Positions 56,652 to 64,000 of a stretch of DNA of 64,000 nucleotides are shown piece after piece (the stretch's first letter is position 1; each line of letters starts with the position of its first letter). This stretch comes from Pseudomonadota bacterium (lineage in GTDB: Bacteria; Pseudomonadota; Alphaproteobacteria; G022571365), in contig JACZXZ010000004.1 in NCBI GenBank assembly GCA_022571365.1, positions 1-64,000 on the forward strand. The letters run 5' to 3'. The notes under the pieces are model-generated. The model was not told where the DNA came from. It saw only the letters and a program-made list of their open reading frames with translations, and did no database searches. Both the position numbers and the translations under genes were made by a program.

Positions 56652-57403
56652 GCGGACCCAGGCTGTCGGCCCTGGTCGTGGTCCACAACGAGGAGGCTCA
56701 GCTCGCCAGCTGCCTGGAGCGGCTTGGCTTCGCCGATGAGATCGTGGTCGTCCTCGACCGCTGCACCGATCGCTCGAAGGAAATCGCCGCGCGCTATGCC
56801 CAAAAGTTAATCGAGGGCGCCTGGGAGAACGAAGGGGCGCGTCGCAACGGCGGCATCGAGGCGTGCGCCGGCGATTGGATCCTCGAGGTCGACGCCGACG
56901 AACGGGTGCCGCCGCGCCTCGCCGAGGAGATTCGCCAGGCGATCACCGACGCCGCGCCGGGCTATTTCCTCATCCCCTATGACAACCACATCGGCGAGCG
57001 GCTGGTGCGTTACGGCTGGGGCGGGTCCTGGGGCGTGAGCGCGACGGCCAGATTGTTCTCGCCCGGGGCCAAGCGCTGGGGGAACCAGCGCGTCCATCCC
57101 AAGCTGGTCCTCAGGGGCACCAGGCGCTGGCTCAAGACGCCGATGATTCACTATGTCGACCGCAACATTTCGGACATGATCCATCGGCTCGACCGCTACA
57201 GCACCGCGCGGGCCCGGGACCTGCGCGAGTCCGGCGAGATCGGCTCGTTCGGCCGCAACCTGAGACGCATGGTCTGGCGCTTTTGCAAGTGTTACATCGC
57301 CCGCAAGGGTTACCGGGAAGGGGGGTACGGCTTCCTGATCGCCCTCTTTGCCGGTCTCTACCCCATGCTGTCGTATCTCAAGGCCAGGCTCGAGGACGAA
57401 TGA
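56648..57403 (+). CDS. Glycosyltransferase family 2 (WaaE/KdtX-like)
   Basis: The 251-residue GT2 enzyme opens 'LSALVVVHNEEAQLASCLER', has 'LEVDADERVPPRLAEEI' with the DxD metal site, and ends with 'YPMLSYLKARLEDE' preceded by a hydrophobic segment. 'RNGGIEACAGDWILEVDADE' is typical of lipopolysaccharide-core glucosyltransferases of the WaaE group. It overlaps the GT9 gene by 4 bp, consistent with core or surface-glycan assembly on the inner face of the membrane. Confidence 0.87.
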   Translation: MSGPRLSALVVVHNEEAQLASCLERLGFADEIVVVLDRCTDRSKEIAARYAQKLIEGAWENEGARRNGGIEACAGDWILEVDADERVPPRLAEEIRQAITDAAPGYFLIPYDNHIGERLVRYGWGGSWGVSATARLFSPGAKRWGNQRVHPKLVLRGTRRWLKTPMIHYVDRNISDMIHRLDRYSTARARDLRESGEIGSFGRNLRRMVWRFCKCYIARKGYREGGYGFLIALFAGLYPMLSYLKARLEDE

Positions 57404-57494
57404 ATCCGCGCCCCCTCGGCCCGGCCGTCCGACCGGGTGGGCCCCCGCCCGGGGGCCGCAGGTCCCGCGCCGCTGCCCTCCGGGAGCCCTGGCC

Positions 57495-58532
57495 GTGACC
57501 CGTGTGCTTCAGGCGATCGCCGGCGCCGAGCACGGCGGCGCCGAGGCTTTTTTCACGCGCCTGGTCCTGGCGCTTGACCGCGCCGGGCTCGAACAACGCG
57601 TGGTGATGCGGCGCCACGCCGGACGGGCGGCGACGCTGCGCTCGGGCGGCATTGAGCCCGTGGAGCTCTCTTTTGGCGGCGCCCTGGATTTCTTCACGGC
57701 GCGCGGGCTCAGGCGCGAGATCGCCGCCTTTCGCGCCGACGTGGTGCTCACCTGGATGAGCCGGGCAAGCCGGCTGTGCCCGGCCGGCCGCTTCATCCAT
57801 GTCGGCCGTCTGGGCGGCTACTACGATCTCAAATACTACCGGCGCTGCGGCCACCTGATCGCAAACACGCGGGCCATCGTCGACTACATGGTCCGCAGCG
57901 GCTGGCCGGCCGAGCGCGCCCATCATCTGCCCAACTTCGCGAGCGCGGCCACGGCGCCGCCGGTTCCGCGCAAGGCCCTGACAACGCCGGCCGAGGCGCC
58001 GCTGTTGCTCGCCCTTGGACGTCTCCACGCGAACAAGGCCTTCGACGTCTTGATCGAGGCGCTGACAAAGGTGCCGGAGGCCTGGCTGTGGCTCGCCGGC
58101 GAGGGGAAGCTCCGGGGCGAGCTCGAAGCGCTTGCGGCGCGCCTGGGCGTGGCCCCGCGCATCCGGTTCCTGGGCTGGCGCGAAGACGTGGCGGGCCTGC
58201 TCGCGGCCGCCGACATGCTGATCTGTCCGTCCCGGCACGAGCCGCTCGGCAACGTCGTGATCGAGGCCTGGGCCCAAGGCGTGCCGGTGATCGCCGCCGC
58301 CAGCGCCGGGCCGAGGGAGCTCATCTCGCCGGAAGAGAACGGCCTTGTGGTCCCGATCGACGATTCGGGCGCGCTCGCCCGGGAGATCCGGCGGCTCCTC
58401 GCCGACAGGGGGCTCGCGGCCCGGCTTGTCGCCGGCGGCCGGAGGACCTATGAAGGTGAGTATAGCGAGGCCGCGGTGGTCGCTCGCTACCTCGATTTCT
58501 TCGAGCGCGTGACGGGACCGTGTGCGGCATAG
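57495..58532 (+). CDS. Glycosyltransferase family 4 (GT-B fold)
   Basis: This is a GT4 enzyme of about 345 residues. The N-domain contains 'AGAEHGGAEAFFTRLVLALD'; the donor domain contains 'LLALGRLHANKAFDVLIEAL' and 'CPSRHEPLGNVVIEAWAQGV' with the E-x7-E motif. I use GTG at 57495; the track start includes 49 residues of intergenic sequence. The 3' end overlaps the asparagine-synthase-like gene by 13 bp. Confidence 0.88.
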   Translation: MTRVLQAIAGAEHGGAEAFFTRLVLALDRAGLEQRVVMRRHAGRAATLRSGGIEPVELSFGGALDFFTARGLRREIAAFRADVVLTWMSRASRLCPAGRFIHVGRLGGYYDLKYYRRCGHLIANTRAIVDYMVRSGWPAERAHHLPNFASAATAPPVPRKALTTPAEAPLLLALGRLHANKAFDVLIEALTKVPEAWLWLAGEGKLRGELEALAARLGVAPRIRFLGWREDVAGLLAAADMLICPSRHEPLGNVVIEAWAQGVPVIAAASAGPRELISPEENGLVVPIDDSGALAREIRRLLADRGLAARLVAGGRRTYEGEYSEAAVVARYLDFFERVTGPCAA

Positions 58533-60283
58533 CCGGGATCATGACCGCGGACGGATCGCCGCCCGACCAGGTGGTCCTGGAGGGCATGGCGGAGGCCCTC
58601 GGCCACCGGGGGCCGGACGGCCGTGGCCGGTATCTCGCGGGCAATGTCGGCATGGTCCAGCGGCGGCTCGCCATCATCGACCTCGAGACCGGCGACCAGC
58701 CGTTTTTCGAGCCGGGCGGCGCGGCCCTGGTCGCCAATGCCGAGATCTACAACTACGTCGAGCTGCGCGAGGCGCTTCACGGCGTCAACTTCGCCACGAC
58801 CTCCGACTGCGAGCCGGCGCTGTATCTTTACCGCCGCCATGGGCTCGACTTCGTGGCGCACCTGCGCGGCATGTACGCGATCGCGCTCCACGACCCCCGG
58901 GCCGGACGGCTCGTGCTCGCGCGCGATCCCTTCGGCATCAAGCCGCTCTACTATGCCGAGACGGCGCGCGGCCTCGCCTTCGCCTCCGAGCCCCAGGCCT
59001 TGCTCGGCGCCGGGCTGGCGGCGCGGCGGATACAGGCCGAGGCGCGCGCCGAGCTCTTACAGCTCCAGTTCACCACGGGCGCCCACACCATCTTCAAGGG
59101 CCTGAAGCGGGTGCTTCCCGGCGAGACGTTGGTGGTGGCGGGCGGACGCGTCGTCGAGCGCCGCCGGCTCGATGCCCTGCCCGCCGGGGGGCCCGAGGCC
59201 TGGGACGAAAGGGAGGCGCTCATCCGCCTGGACGATGCGCTCACCGACAGCGTGCGCGTACACCAGCGCTCGGACGTTCCCTACGGCATGTTCCTCTCGG
59301 GCGGCATCGATTCCTCGACCCTGCTTGCCCTGATGGCGCGCCTCAATGACCGGCCGGTCAAGGCGTTCACCGTCGGCTTTCCGGGCACGGGCGTCCCCGA
59401 CGAACGCGCCCGCGCCCGCGCCGTGGCCCGGGCCGTCGGCGCCGAGCATGTCGAGATCCCGTTCGAGGAAGAGGACTTCTGGCGGCTCCTGCCGGAGACG
59501 GCGGCCGCACTCGACGATCCCGCCGCCGATTACGCCATCCTGCCCACCTACAAGCTCGCCCGCGAGGCGAGCCGCGAGCTCAAAGTGATCCTCACGGGCG
59601 AGGGCGGCGACGAGATGCTCGGCGGCTACGGCCGCTACCGCAGCGCCATGAGACCCTGGTGGCGGGGCGGCCGGGCCATGTGGCCGCGCGGCATCCTCGA
59701 CGGGCTCGGGGTCTTGAGGGCGGAGGCGGTCGGCTGGCGCGACGGCATTGCCGCGATCGAGATCACCGAGGCCAAGGCCGGCCGCTCGCGGCTGCAGGTC
59801 GCCCAGGCGACCGATTGCGCGGGGTGGCTGGCGGGCGACCTGCTCATCAAGCTGGATCGGTGTCTCATGGCCCACGGGCTCGAAGGGCGCACCCCGTTCC
59901 TCGACCGCCGGGTGGCCGAGGTCAGCTTCCGCCTGCCCGACCGGCTCAAGATCCGGCGCCGCATGGGCAAGTGGCTGCTCAGGCGCTGGCTGGAGGAGCA
60001 TCTGCCTGAAGCCGAGCCGTTTACCCGCAAGCGCGGCTTCACCGTGCCGGTGGCGGAATGGATCGCGCGGCGGGGCGCGACTCTGGGCCCGTTGGTGGCC
60101 GCCCAGCCGGGGGTGGCGGAGATCTGCGAGCCGGCGGCGGTCGCCGGGCTGTTCGCCGCGCGCGGCAAGCGCCAGGGTTTCGCGGCCTGGACGCTGCTGT
60201 TCTATGCCCTGTGGCATCGCCATCACGTGCTCGGTCTCAAGCCCGAGGGCGACGCGTTCGAAACCCTGGCGGCGCGGGGGTGA
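58520..60283 (+). CDS. Asparagine synthase (glutamine-hydrolysing)-type amidotransferase
   Basis: The 587-residue enzyme starts 'MCGIAGIMTADG' with the nucleophilic Cys2 of the glutaminase domain (GTG start). The synthase domain has the PP-loop 'FLSGGIDSSTLLALMA' near residue 260 and 'LTGEGGDEMLGGYGRY'. True AsnB makes asparagine, but members beside glycosyltransferases often amidate sugars or act in exopolysaccharide systems. Its position inside a glycan gene cluster favours the latter; this is inferred. Confidence 0.88.
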   Translation: MCGIAGIMTADGSPPDQVVLEGMAEALGHRGPDGRGRYLAGNVGMVQRRLAIIDLETGDQPFFEPGGAALVANAEIYNYVELREALHGVNFATTSDCEPALYLYRRHGLDFVAHLRGMYAIALHDPRAGRLVLARDPFGIKPLYYAETARGLAFASEPQALLGAGLAARRIQAEARAELLQLQFTTGAHTIFKGLKRVLPGETLVVAGGRVVERRRLDALPAGGPEAWDEREALIRLDDALTDSVRVHQRSDVPYGMFLSGGIDSSTLLALMARLNDRPVKAFTVGFPGTGVPDERARARAVARAVGAEHVEIPFEEEDFWRLLPETAAALDDPAADYAILPTYKLAREASRELKVILTGEGGDEMLGGYGRYRSAMRPWWRGGRAMWPRGILDGLGVLRAEAVGWRDGIAAIEITEAKAGRSRLQVAQATDCAGWLAGDLLIKLDRCLMAHGLEGRTPFLDRRVAEVSFRLPDRLKIRRRMGKWLLRRWLEEHLPEAEPFTRKRGFTVPVAEWIARRGATLGPLVAAQPGVAEICEPAAVAGLFAARGKRQGFAAWTLLFYALWHRHHVLGLKPEGDAFETLAARG

Positions 60284-60420
60284 GCCCCGGCGGTGGCGGG
60301 AAAGGGAGTGGCGGGAAAGGGAGCAGAAGCCCGGGCGGCCTCACCACCCCAGCCGGCCCGGGCGTGGACCAGCGCGTGGACCAGGGCGTGGACCGATTTC
60401 GGCAGGAGGAGCCATTCCGA
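60284..60420. other. Short gap with small direct repeats
   Basis: Two copies of ggcgggaaagggag and three of gcgtggacca lie between the amidotransferase and the dihydroorotase. A cggcaggaggagcc site precedes the next ATG. No separate gene is supported. Confidence 0.5.
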
Positions 60421-61752
60421 ATGGCCGAGGCTTATGATCTGATCGTCCGTGGCGGCATCGCGGTCACGCCGGACGGGCGGGCCCAGGCGGACATCGGCGT
60501 CCGGCAAGGGCGCATCGCCGCCATGGGCGACCTCGCCCGCGCATCGGCGCCCACCATCGTGGAGGCGCGGCACCTTCATCTCCTCCCCGGCGTCATCGAC
60601 ACCCAGGTCCATTTCCGCGAGCCCGGGCTGGAGCACAAGGAGGACATCGCAACCGGCACCGCCGGCGCGGTCCTGGGCGGCGTCACCGCGGTCTTCGACA
60701 TGCCCAACACCGACCCCAGCACCACGACCGCCGCCGCTCTCGCCGACAAGGTGGCGCGGGCGCGCGGCCGGGCCCGGTGCGACATCGCCTTTTTCGTCGG
60801 CGCGGCCGAGCACAACATGGATCGGCTGGGCCAGCTCGAGCGGCTGCCGGGCGCGGCCGGAATCAAGCTGTTCATGGGAAGCACGACCGGCGACCTGCTG
60901 GTCGCCGACGATGAGGGGGTCTCCCGCGTGCTGGCCGCGGGCTTCCGCCGCGTCGCCGTCCACGCCGAGGATGAAGAGCGGCTGCGCGCGCGGCGGGCGC
61001 TTATCGAGGCGGGGGCGACCGCCCACATGCATCCGGTGTGGCGCGACGTGGAGACGGCGCTCAGCGCGACCCGACGGCTCTTGGGATTGGCCCGCGCCGC
61101 GCGCCGGCGGGTCCATGTCCTGCACGTCTCGACGGCCGAGGAGATGGCGCTCTTGGCCCAGCGCCGCGACATCGCGACCGTCGAGGTGACGCCCCAGCAT
61201 CTGACGCTCGCCGCGCCCGAGTGCTACGACCGGCTCGGCAACCACGCCCGGATGAATCCCCCGATCCGCGACGCGCATCATCGCGAGGCCTTGTGGCGGG
61301 CGCTCGGCGAGGGCGTCGTGGACGTGGTGGGCTCCGACCACGCGCCGCACACGCGGGAGGAAATGGACCGCCCCTATCCGGACGGCCCCTCCGGCATGCC
61401 GGGGGTCCAGACCCTGCTGCCGATCCTGCTCGACCATGTGAACGCCGGGCGGCTCTCGCTCGAACGACTGGTGGATCTCACCAGCGCCGGGCCGGCGCGC
61501 ATCTACAACATCGCCCAAAAGGGCCACATCGCGGTGGGCCGCGACGCGGATCTCACCCTGGTCGACCTCGGCGCCAAACGCAGGATCGAGGGTGACTGGA
61601 TCGCGAGCCGCTGCGGCTGGACGCCGTTCGAGGGGATGGCGGTCACGGGCTGGCCCGCCGCGACCATCGTGCGCGGCCATGTGGTCATGCGCGAGGGGGA
61701 GCTCCTGGGCGCGCCGGTGGGCGCGCCGGTCCGCTTCACCGAATGTCTCTAG
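60421..61752 (+). CDS. Dihydroorotase-like amidohydrolase (class I)
   Basis: The 443-residue amidohydrolase resembles class I dihydroorotases of pyrimidine synthesis. 'LPGVIDTQVHFREPGLEHKE' is the metal motif, but the usual HxH is Gln-Val-His. The carbamylated-Lys region is 'GIKLFMGSTTGDLLV', and later ligands are 'VAVHAEDEER', 'HVLHVST' and 'DVVGSDHAPHT' with the catalytic Asp. Similar QVHFR forms are known in alphaproteobacteria, so this may be the working PyrC or a related cyclic amidase. Neighbours do not help; it interrupts the glycan cluster. Confidence 0.85.
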   Translation: MAEAYDLIVRGGIAVTPDGRAQADIGVRQGRIAAMGDLARASAPTIVEARHLHLLPGVIDTQVHFREPGLEHKEDIATGTAGAVLGGVTAVFDMPNTDPSTTTAAALADKVARARGRARCDIAFFVGAAEHNMDRLGQLERLPGAAGIKLFMGSTTGDLLVADDEGVSRVLAAGFRRVAVHAEDEERLRARRALIEAGATAHMHPVWRDVETALSATRRLLGLARAARRRVHVLHVSTAEEMALLAQRRDIATVEVTPQHLTLAAPECYDRLGNHARMNPPIRDAHHREALWRALGEGVVDVVGSDHAPHTREEMDRPYPDGPSGMPGVQTLLPILLDHVNAGRLSLERLVDLTSAGPARIYNIAQKGHIAVGRDADLTLVDLGAKRRIEGDWIASRCGWTPFEGMAVTGWPAATIVRGHVVMREGELLGAPVGAPVRFTECL

Positions 61753-61952
61753 AGGCGCGCGGGCGGGCGCGGGCCAGGGCTCAAACGGTTTCCGGCCGTC
61801 GCTTAAACCCGCCCCGCGCAGATCGACTTGAACCGAGCTCACTCCCTTCCGTGCTTGCGCATTCGCCGTTTGCCGATACCATTCGGACCTGACCTCAAGG
61901 CGCCATTCGTTAAAGCGTCATTCGTTGGTCCCAGCCAGAGAGGCATGCGCGC
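61753..61952. other. Intergenic gap before the second GT2 gene
   Basis: About 200 bases hold no recognised gene or terminator. A short direct repeat (attcgttaaagcgtcattcgttgg) lies about 40 bp before the next start. Confidence 0.35.
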
Positions 61953-62786
61953 ATGTCCGCCGTTCAGCGCTCCCGTGCTCGAAAGCCCGGCCGTCCCGAC
62001 CAGGATCGGGCAGGCCCCGAGCCGCCGCTCGCGGCCGAACGTTCGGCCGACGCGCGGCGGCCGGCGCTGTCGGTCGTGATTCCGGCACGCAACGAGGCCG
62101 GCAGCATCCGGCCCTTGATCGAGGAAATCCACCGGGCGCTGGAGCCGCTTGTCGCGTTCGAGATCGTTTGTGTGGACGACGGCAGCGAGGACAACACGGC
62201 CAGCGAGCTCAGGGCGGCGCGCGCGGCCGACCCGCGGCTCAGGGTGCTCAGCCACCGGCACGCCTGCGGACAGAGCACGGCGATATGGAGTGGCGTGGCC
62301 GCGGCCCGGGGCGAGTGGATCGTCACCCTGGACGGCGACGGCCAGAACGTGCCGGGCGACATCCCCATGATGCTCGAGGCGCGCGACGCGGCCGATCTCG
62401 AGGACCTCCATATGGTCGCTGGCATCCGCCGCCGACGTCGCGACAACTGGCTCAGGCGCGTCTCCTCGCGCGTCGCCAACGGCTTGAGACGGCGCTTGCT
62501 TAAGGACGGCATAATCGACTCCGGCTGTGGCCTAAAGCTGTTCCGCCGGGATGCGTTCCTCGCGCTTCCTTACTTCGATCACATGCACCGTTTCCTGCCG
62601 ACGCTCATCCGGCGCAACGGCGGCGAGGTGATCCAGGTCCCGGTCGATCACCGGCCGCGGCTCAGCGGCAAATCGAGCTACGGCATTCACAACCGCCTGT
62701 GGACGGGTATCGCCGACCTTCTCGGCGTGATGTGGCTCCAGCGGCGGACGAAACAGCCAATTATCGATAACAAGGATGGGTCATGA
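61953..62786 (+). CDS. Glycosyltransferase family 2 (dolichol-phosphate mannosyltransferase/ArnC-like)
   Basis: The 277-residue enzyme has a charged N-terminal tail, then 'LSVVIPARNEAGSIRPLIEE', 'VCVDDGSEDNT' and the DxD site 'VTLDGDGQNVPGDIP'. 'HRPRLSGKSSYGIHNRLWTG' and the C-terminal end fit polyprenyl-phosphate glycosyltransferases that make a lipid-linked sugar donor. This suits the GT39-type membrane transferase encoded two genes downstream. It overlaps the next gene by 4 bp. Confidence 0.87.
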   Translation: MSAVQRSRARKPGRPDQDRAGPEPPLAAERSADARRPALSVVIPARNEAGSIRPLIEEIHRALEPLVAFEIVCVDDGSEDNTASELRAARAADPRLRVLSHRHACGQSTAIWSGVAAARGEWIVTLDGDGQNVPGDIPMMLEARDAADLEDLHMVAGIRRRRRDNWLRRVSSRVANGLRRRLLKDGIIDSGCGLKLFRRDAFLALPYFDHMHRFLPTLIRRNGGEVIQVPVDHRPRLSGKSSYGIHNRLWTGIADLLGVMWLQRRTKQPIIDNKDGS

Positions 62787-63067
62787 CGCAGTTCACGATT
62801 TGGCTCGTTATCGGATTCCTCGGCCAGGTCCTGTTCGGGATGCGGTTTGTCGTGCAGTGGATCCGCAGCGAGCGTGAGGGCCGCAGCATCATTCCTGTCG
62901 CCTTCTGGTATTTCAGCGTCGCCGGGGGCGTCACGCTTCTGTCCTACGCGCTCTGGCGGCAGGACCCGGTGTTCATCGTCGGCCAGGCCGGCGGTTTGCT
63001 CATCTACGGGCGAAACCTGTTCTTCATCAGGCGGGACCGGCGGCGCGCGGCCACCCCCGGCTCGTGA
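62783..63067 (+). CDS. Lipid A biosynthesis N-terminal domain (LAB_N) membrane protein
   Basis: The 94-residue protein has three membrane segments and the LAB_N pattern 'GFLGQVLFGMRFVVQWIRSE', 'FWYFSVAGGVTLLSYALWR' and 'GQAGGLLIYGRNLFFI'. Such proteins occur between an ArnC-like and an ArnT-like gene and are thought to help lipid-linked sugar transfer or flipping. The overlaps on both sides (ATGA, GTGA) indicate a coupled trio. Confidence 0.9.
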   Translation: MTQFTIWLVIGFLGQVLFGMRFVVQWIRSEREGRSIIPVAFWYFSVAGGVTLLSYALWRQDPVFIVGQAGGLLIYGRNLFFIRRDRRRAATPGS

Positions 63068-64000
63068 GCGAAGGCGGGCTGACCCACACCGGGGTCCGAC
63101 TCCCGCTGGGGCGCCGGGCGCTCGCCTGGAACGCGCGGCTGGTCTTATCGAGGAGCGGATTCCACGCCTTCATTTCCGTCCACATCCTCGTCCTCTTCCT
63201 GGTGCGCGGGCTGCTGTTCCCCGGCACCGGCGGCGACGACGCCGAGCAGCTCGTTTTCTCCCAGACCCTTGCCTGGGGTTACGACATCGCCAACCCGCCG
63301 CTCTACACCTGGCTGGTGGTTGCCTCCCAGCAGGTCTTCGGCGTCACGGTACTGTCGGTCGCCTTCGTCAAGTTCTCGCTCATCTGGCTGACCTACGTCT
63401 TCCTTTACCGCTCGGCCCGCCACGTGCTCGAGGATGACCGCCTGGCTGCGCTCGCGGCCCTGTCGCCCCTGGCGCTGTATTACGTGGCCTGGGACGCGGT
63501 GCTGGGCTACAGCCACTCGGTGCTGCTCATGGCGATGTGCGCGGTGACTTTCTACGCCGTGCTGCGGCTGGACGCAAAGGGCAGCGTGCTCTCTTATCTC
63601 GCCCTCGGCCTGGCGTTGGGGCTGGGCCTGTTGTCCAAATATCCATACGCGCTGTTCGCCGTGTCCCTCCTGGTGGCCTGCCTCGCCGACCGCAGCCTGC
63701 GGGCGCGCCTGATAAGCCCGTGGAGCCTTCTTGCGCTCGCCGCCGCCGCGGCGGTCATCCTGCCTCATATCCTCTGGATCGTGGACCAGCCGGACAACCT
63801 GTTCTCGGCCTCCAAGGCCAAGTTCGAGATTTCTGGGGGCCCGGGCTACGTCGCCGCCGCGGCGACCGGGGTGCTGGATGCGGCCGAAGCCGTGGTGGGG
63901 TTTCTGTCCCCGCTTCTGATCTTGCTGTTGATCTTCTTCTGGCGGGCCTTCGGGCCGGTCGGAAGGAACGCCTCTTCCTCGGCCCGTTACCGCCGCCTGC
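63064..64000 (+). CDS. GT39/ArnT-like membrane glycosyltransferase (partial, runs off window)
   Basis: This frame is absent from the ORF track because it has no stop before the window edge. It starts GTG at 63064, overlapping the LAB_N stop. 'GDDAEQLVFSQTLAWGYDIA' followed by 'NPPLYTWLV' is the luminal acidic motif region of GT39 and ArnT-type transferases, which move sugars from polyprenyl-phosphate to lipid A or proteins. Several hydrophobic helices follow. At least 312 residues lie in the window, and the C-terminal part is missing. Confidence 0.85.
   Translation, partial: MSEGGLTHTGVRLPLGRRALAWNARLVLSRSGFHAFISVHILVLFLVRGLLFPGTGGDDAEQLVFSQTLAWGYDIANPPLYTWLVVASQQVFGVTVLSVAFVKFSLIWLTYVFLYRSARHVLEDDRLAALAALSPLALYYVAWDAVLGYSHSVLLMAMCAVTFYAVLRLDAKGSVLSYLALGLALGLGLLSKYPYALFAVSLLVACLADRSLRARLISPWSLLALAAAAAVILPHILWIVDQPDNLFSASKAKFEISGGPGYVAAAATGVLDAAEAVVGFLSPLLILLLIFFWRAFGPVGRNASSSARYRRL

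Overview
The window looks like a chromosomal stretch of a GC-rich alphaproteobacterium, perhaps Rhodospirillales-like; taxonomy is inferred from gene content and codon use, not tested. No rRNA, tRNA, CRISPR array, prophage or complete insertion sequence was found. Replication and mobility genes are also absent.

Layout. (1) 0-5 kb: a minus-strand catabolic operon (HpaB-type flavin monooxygenase, RidA, PhyH dioxygenase, DUF1028), then a lipoprotein hydrolase. (2) 5-12.1 kb, mostly minus: M48 protease, serC, a urate-oxidase-N-like membrane protein, an acyl-CoA dehydrogenase flanked by two copies of a tiny membrane-peptide gene, and a short PQQ operon pqqA-pqqD-pqqE. (3) 12.4-17.7 kb, plus: a NitT/TauT-type ABC transporter, then a PQQ-dependent alcohol dehydrogenase with its cytochrome c. 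(4) 18.1-23.1 kb: a minus-strand ABC transporter and beta-propeller operon of the PQQ-alcohol-dehydrogenase type (ped/lut-like), flanked by a roughly 430-bp inverted repeat. Each arm carries a pqqA gene; one arm also holds a decayed pqqB. (5) 23.1-29 kb, plus: a complete pqqABCDE operon, then a second PQQ dehydrogenase and cytochrome c. (6) 29-47 kb, minus: a Na+/alanine symporter, a liv-type branched-chain amino-acid transporter with two near-identical binding proteins, and two complete polyamine-type ABC transporters. (7) 47.5-64 kb, plus: a GST, glyQ, glyS, ppdK, a YgfZ protein (minus), then a surface-glycan cluster (GT9, GT2, GT4, asparagine-synthase-like amidotransferase, dihydroorotase, GT2, LAB_N protein, GT39).

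How it fits together. The 10-29 kb region reads as one periplasmic alcohol-oxidation locus. Both dehydrogenases carry the Asp-X-Asp motif associated with lanthanide-dependent PQQ enzymes, each has a dedicated cytochrome c, and both share a duplicated promoter block. Two different PqqA precursors have their own PqqD and PqqE, while PqqB and PqqC are encoded only once. The ABC/beta-propeller operon belongs to families tied to PQQ alcohol dehydrogenases and, in other bacteria, to lanthanide handling.

The most striking property is repeated duplication and decay. A pqqD/pqqE tandem duplication appears to have reshaped the pqqE start. There are remnants of pqqB, of an ABC ATPase, of a cytochrome c and of a GST, plus two short tandem-repeat arrays. 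All identifications come from reading the sequence; no database search was run.
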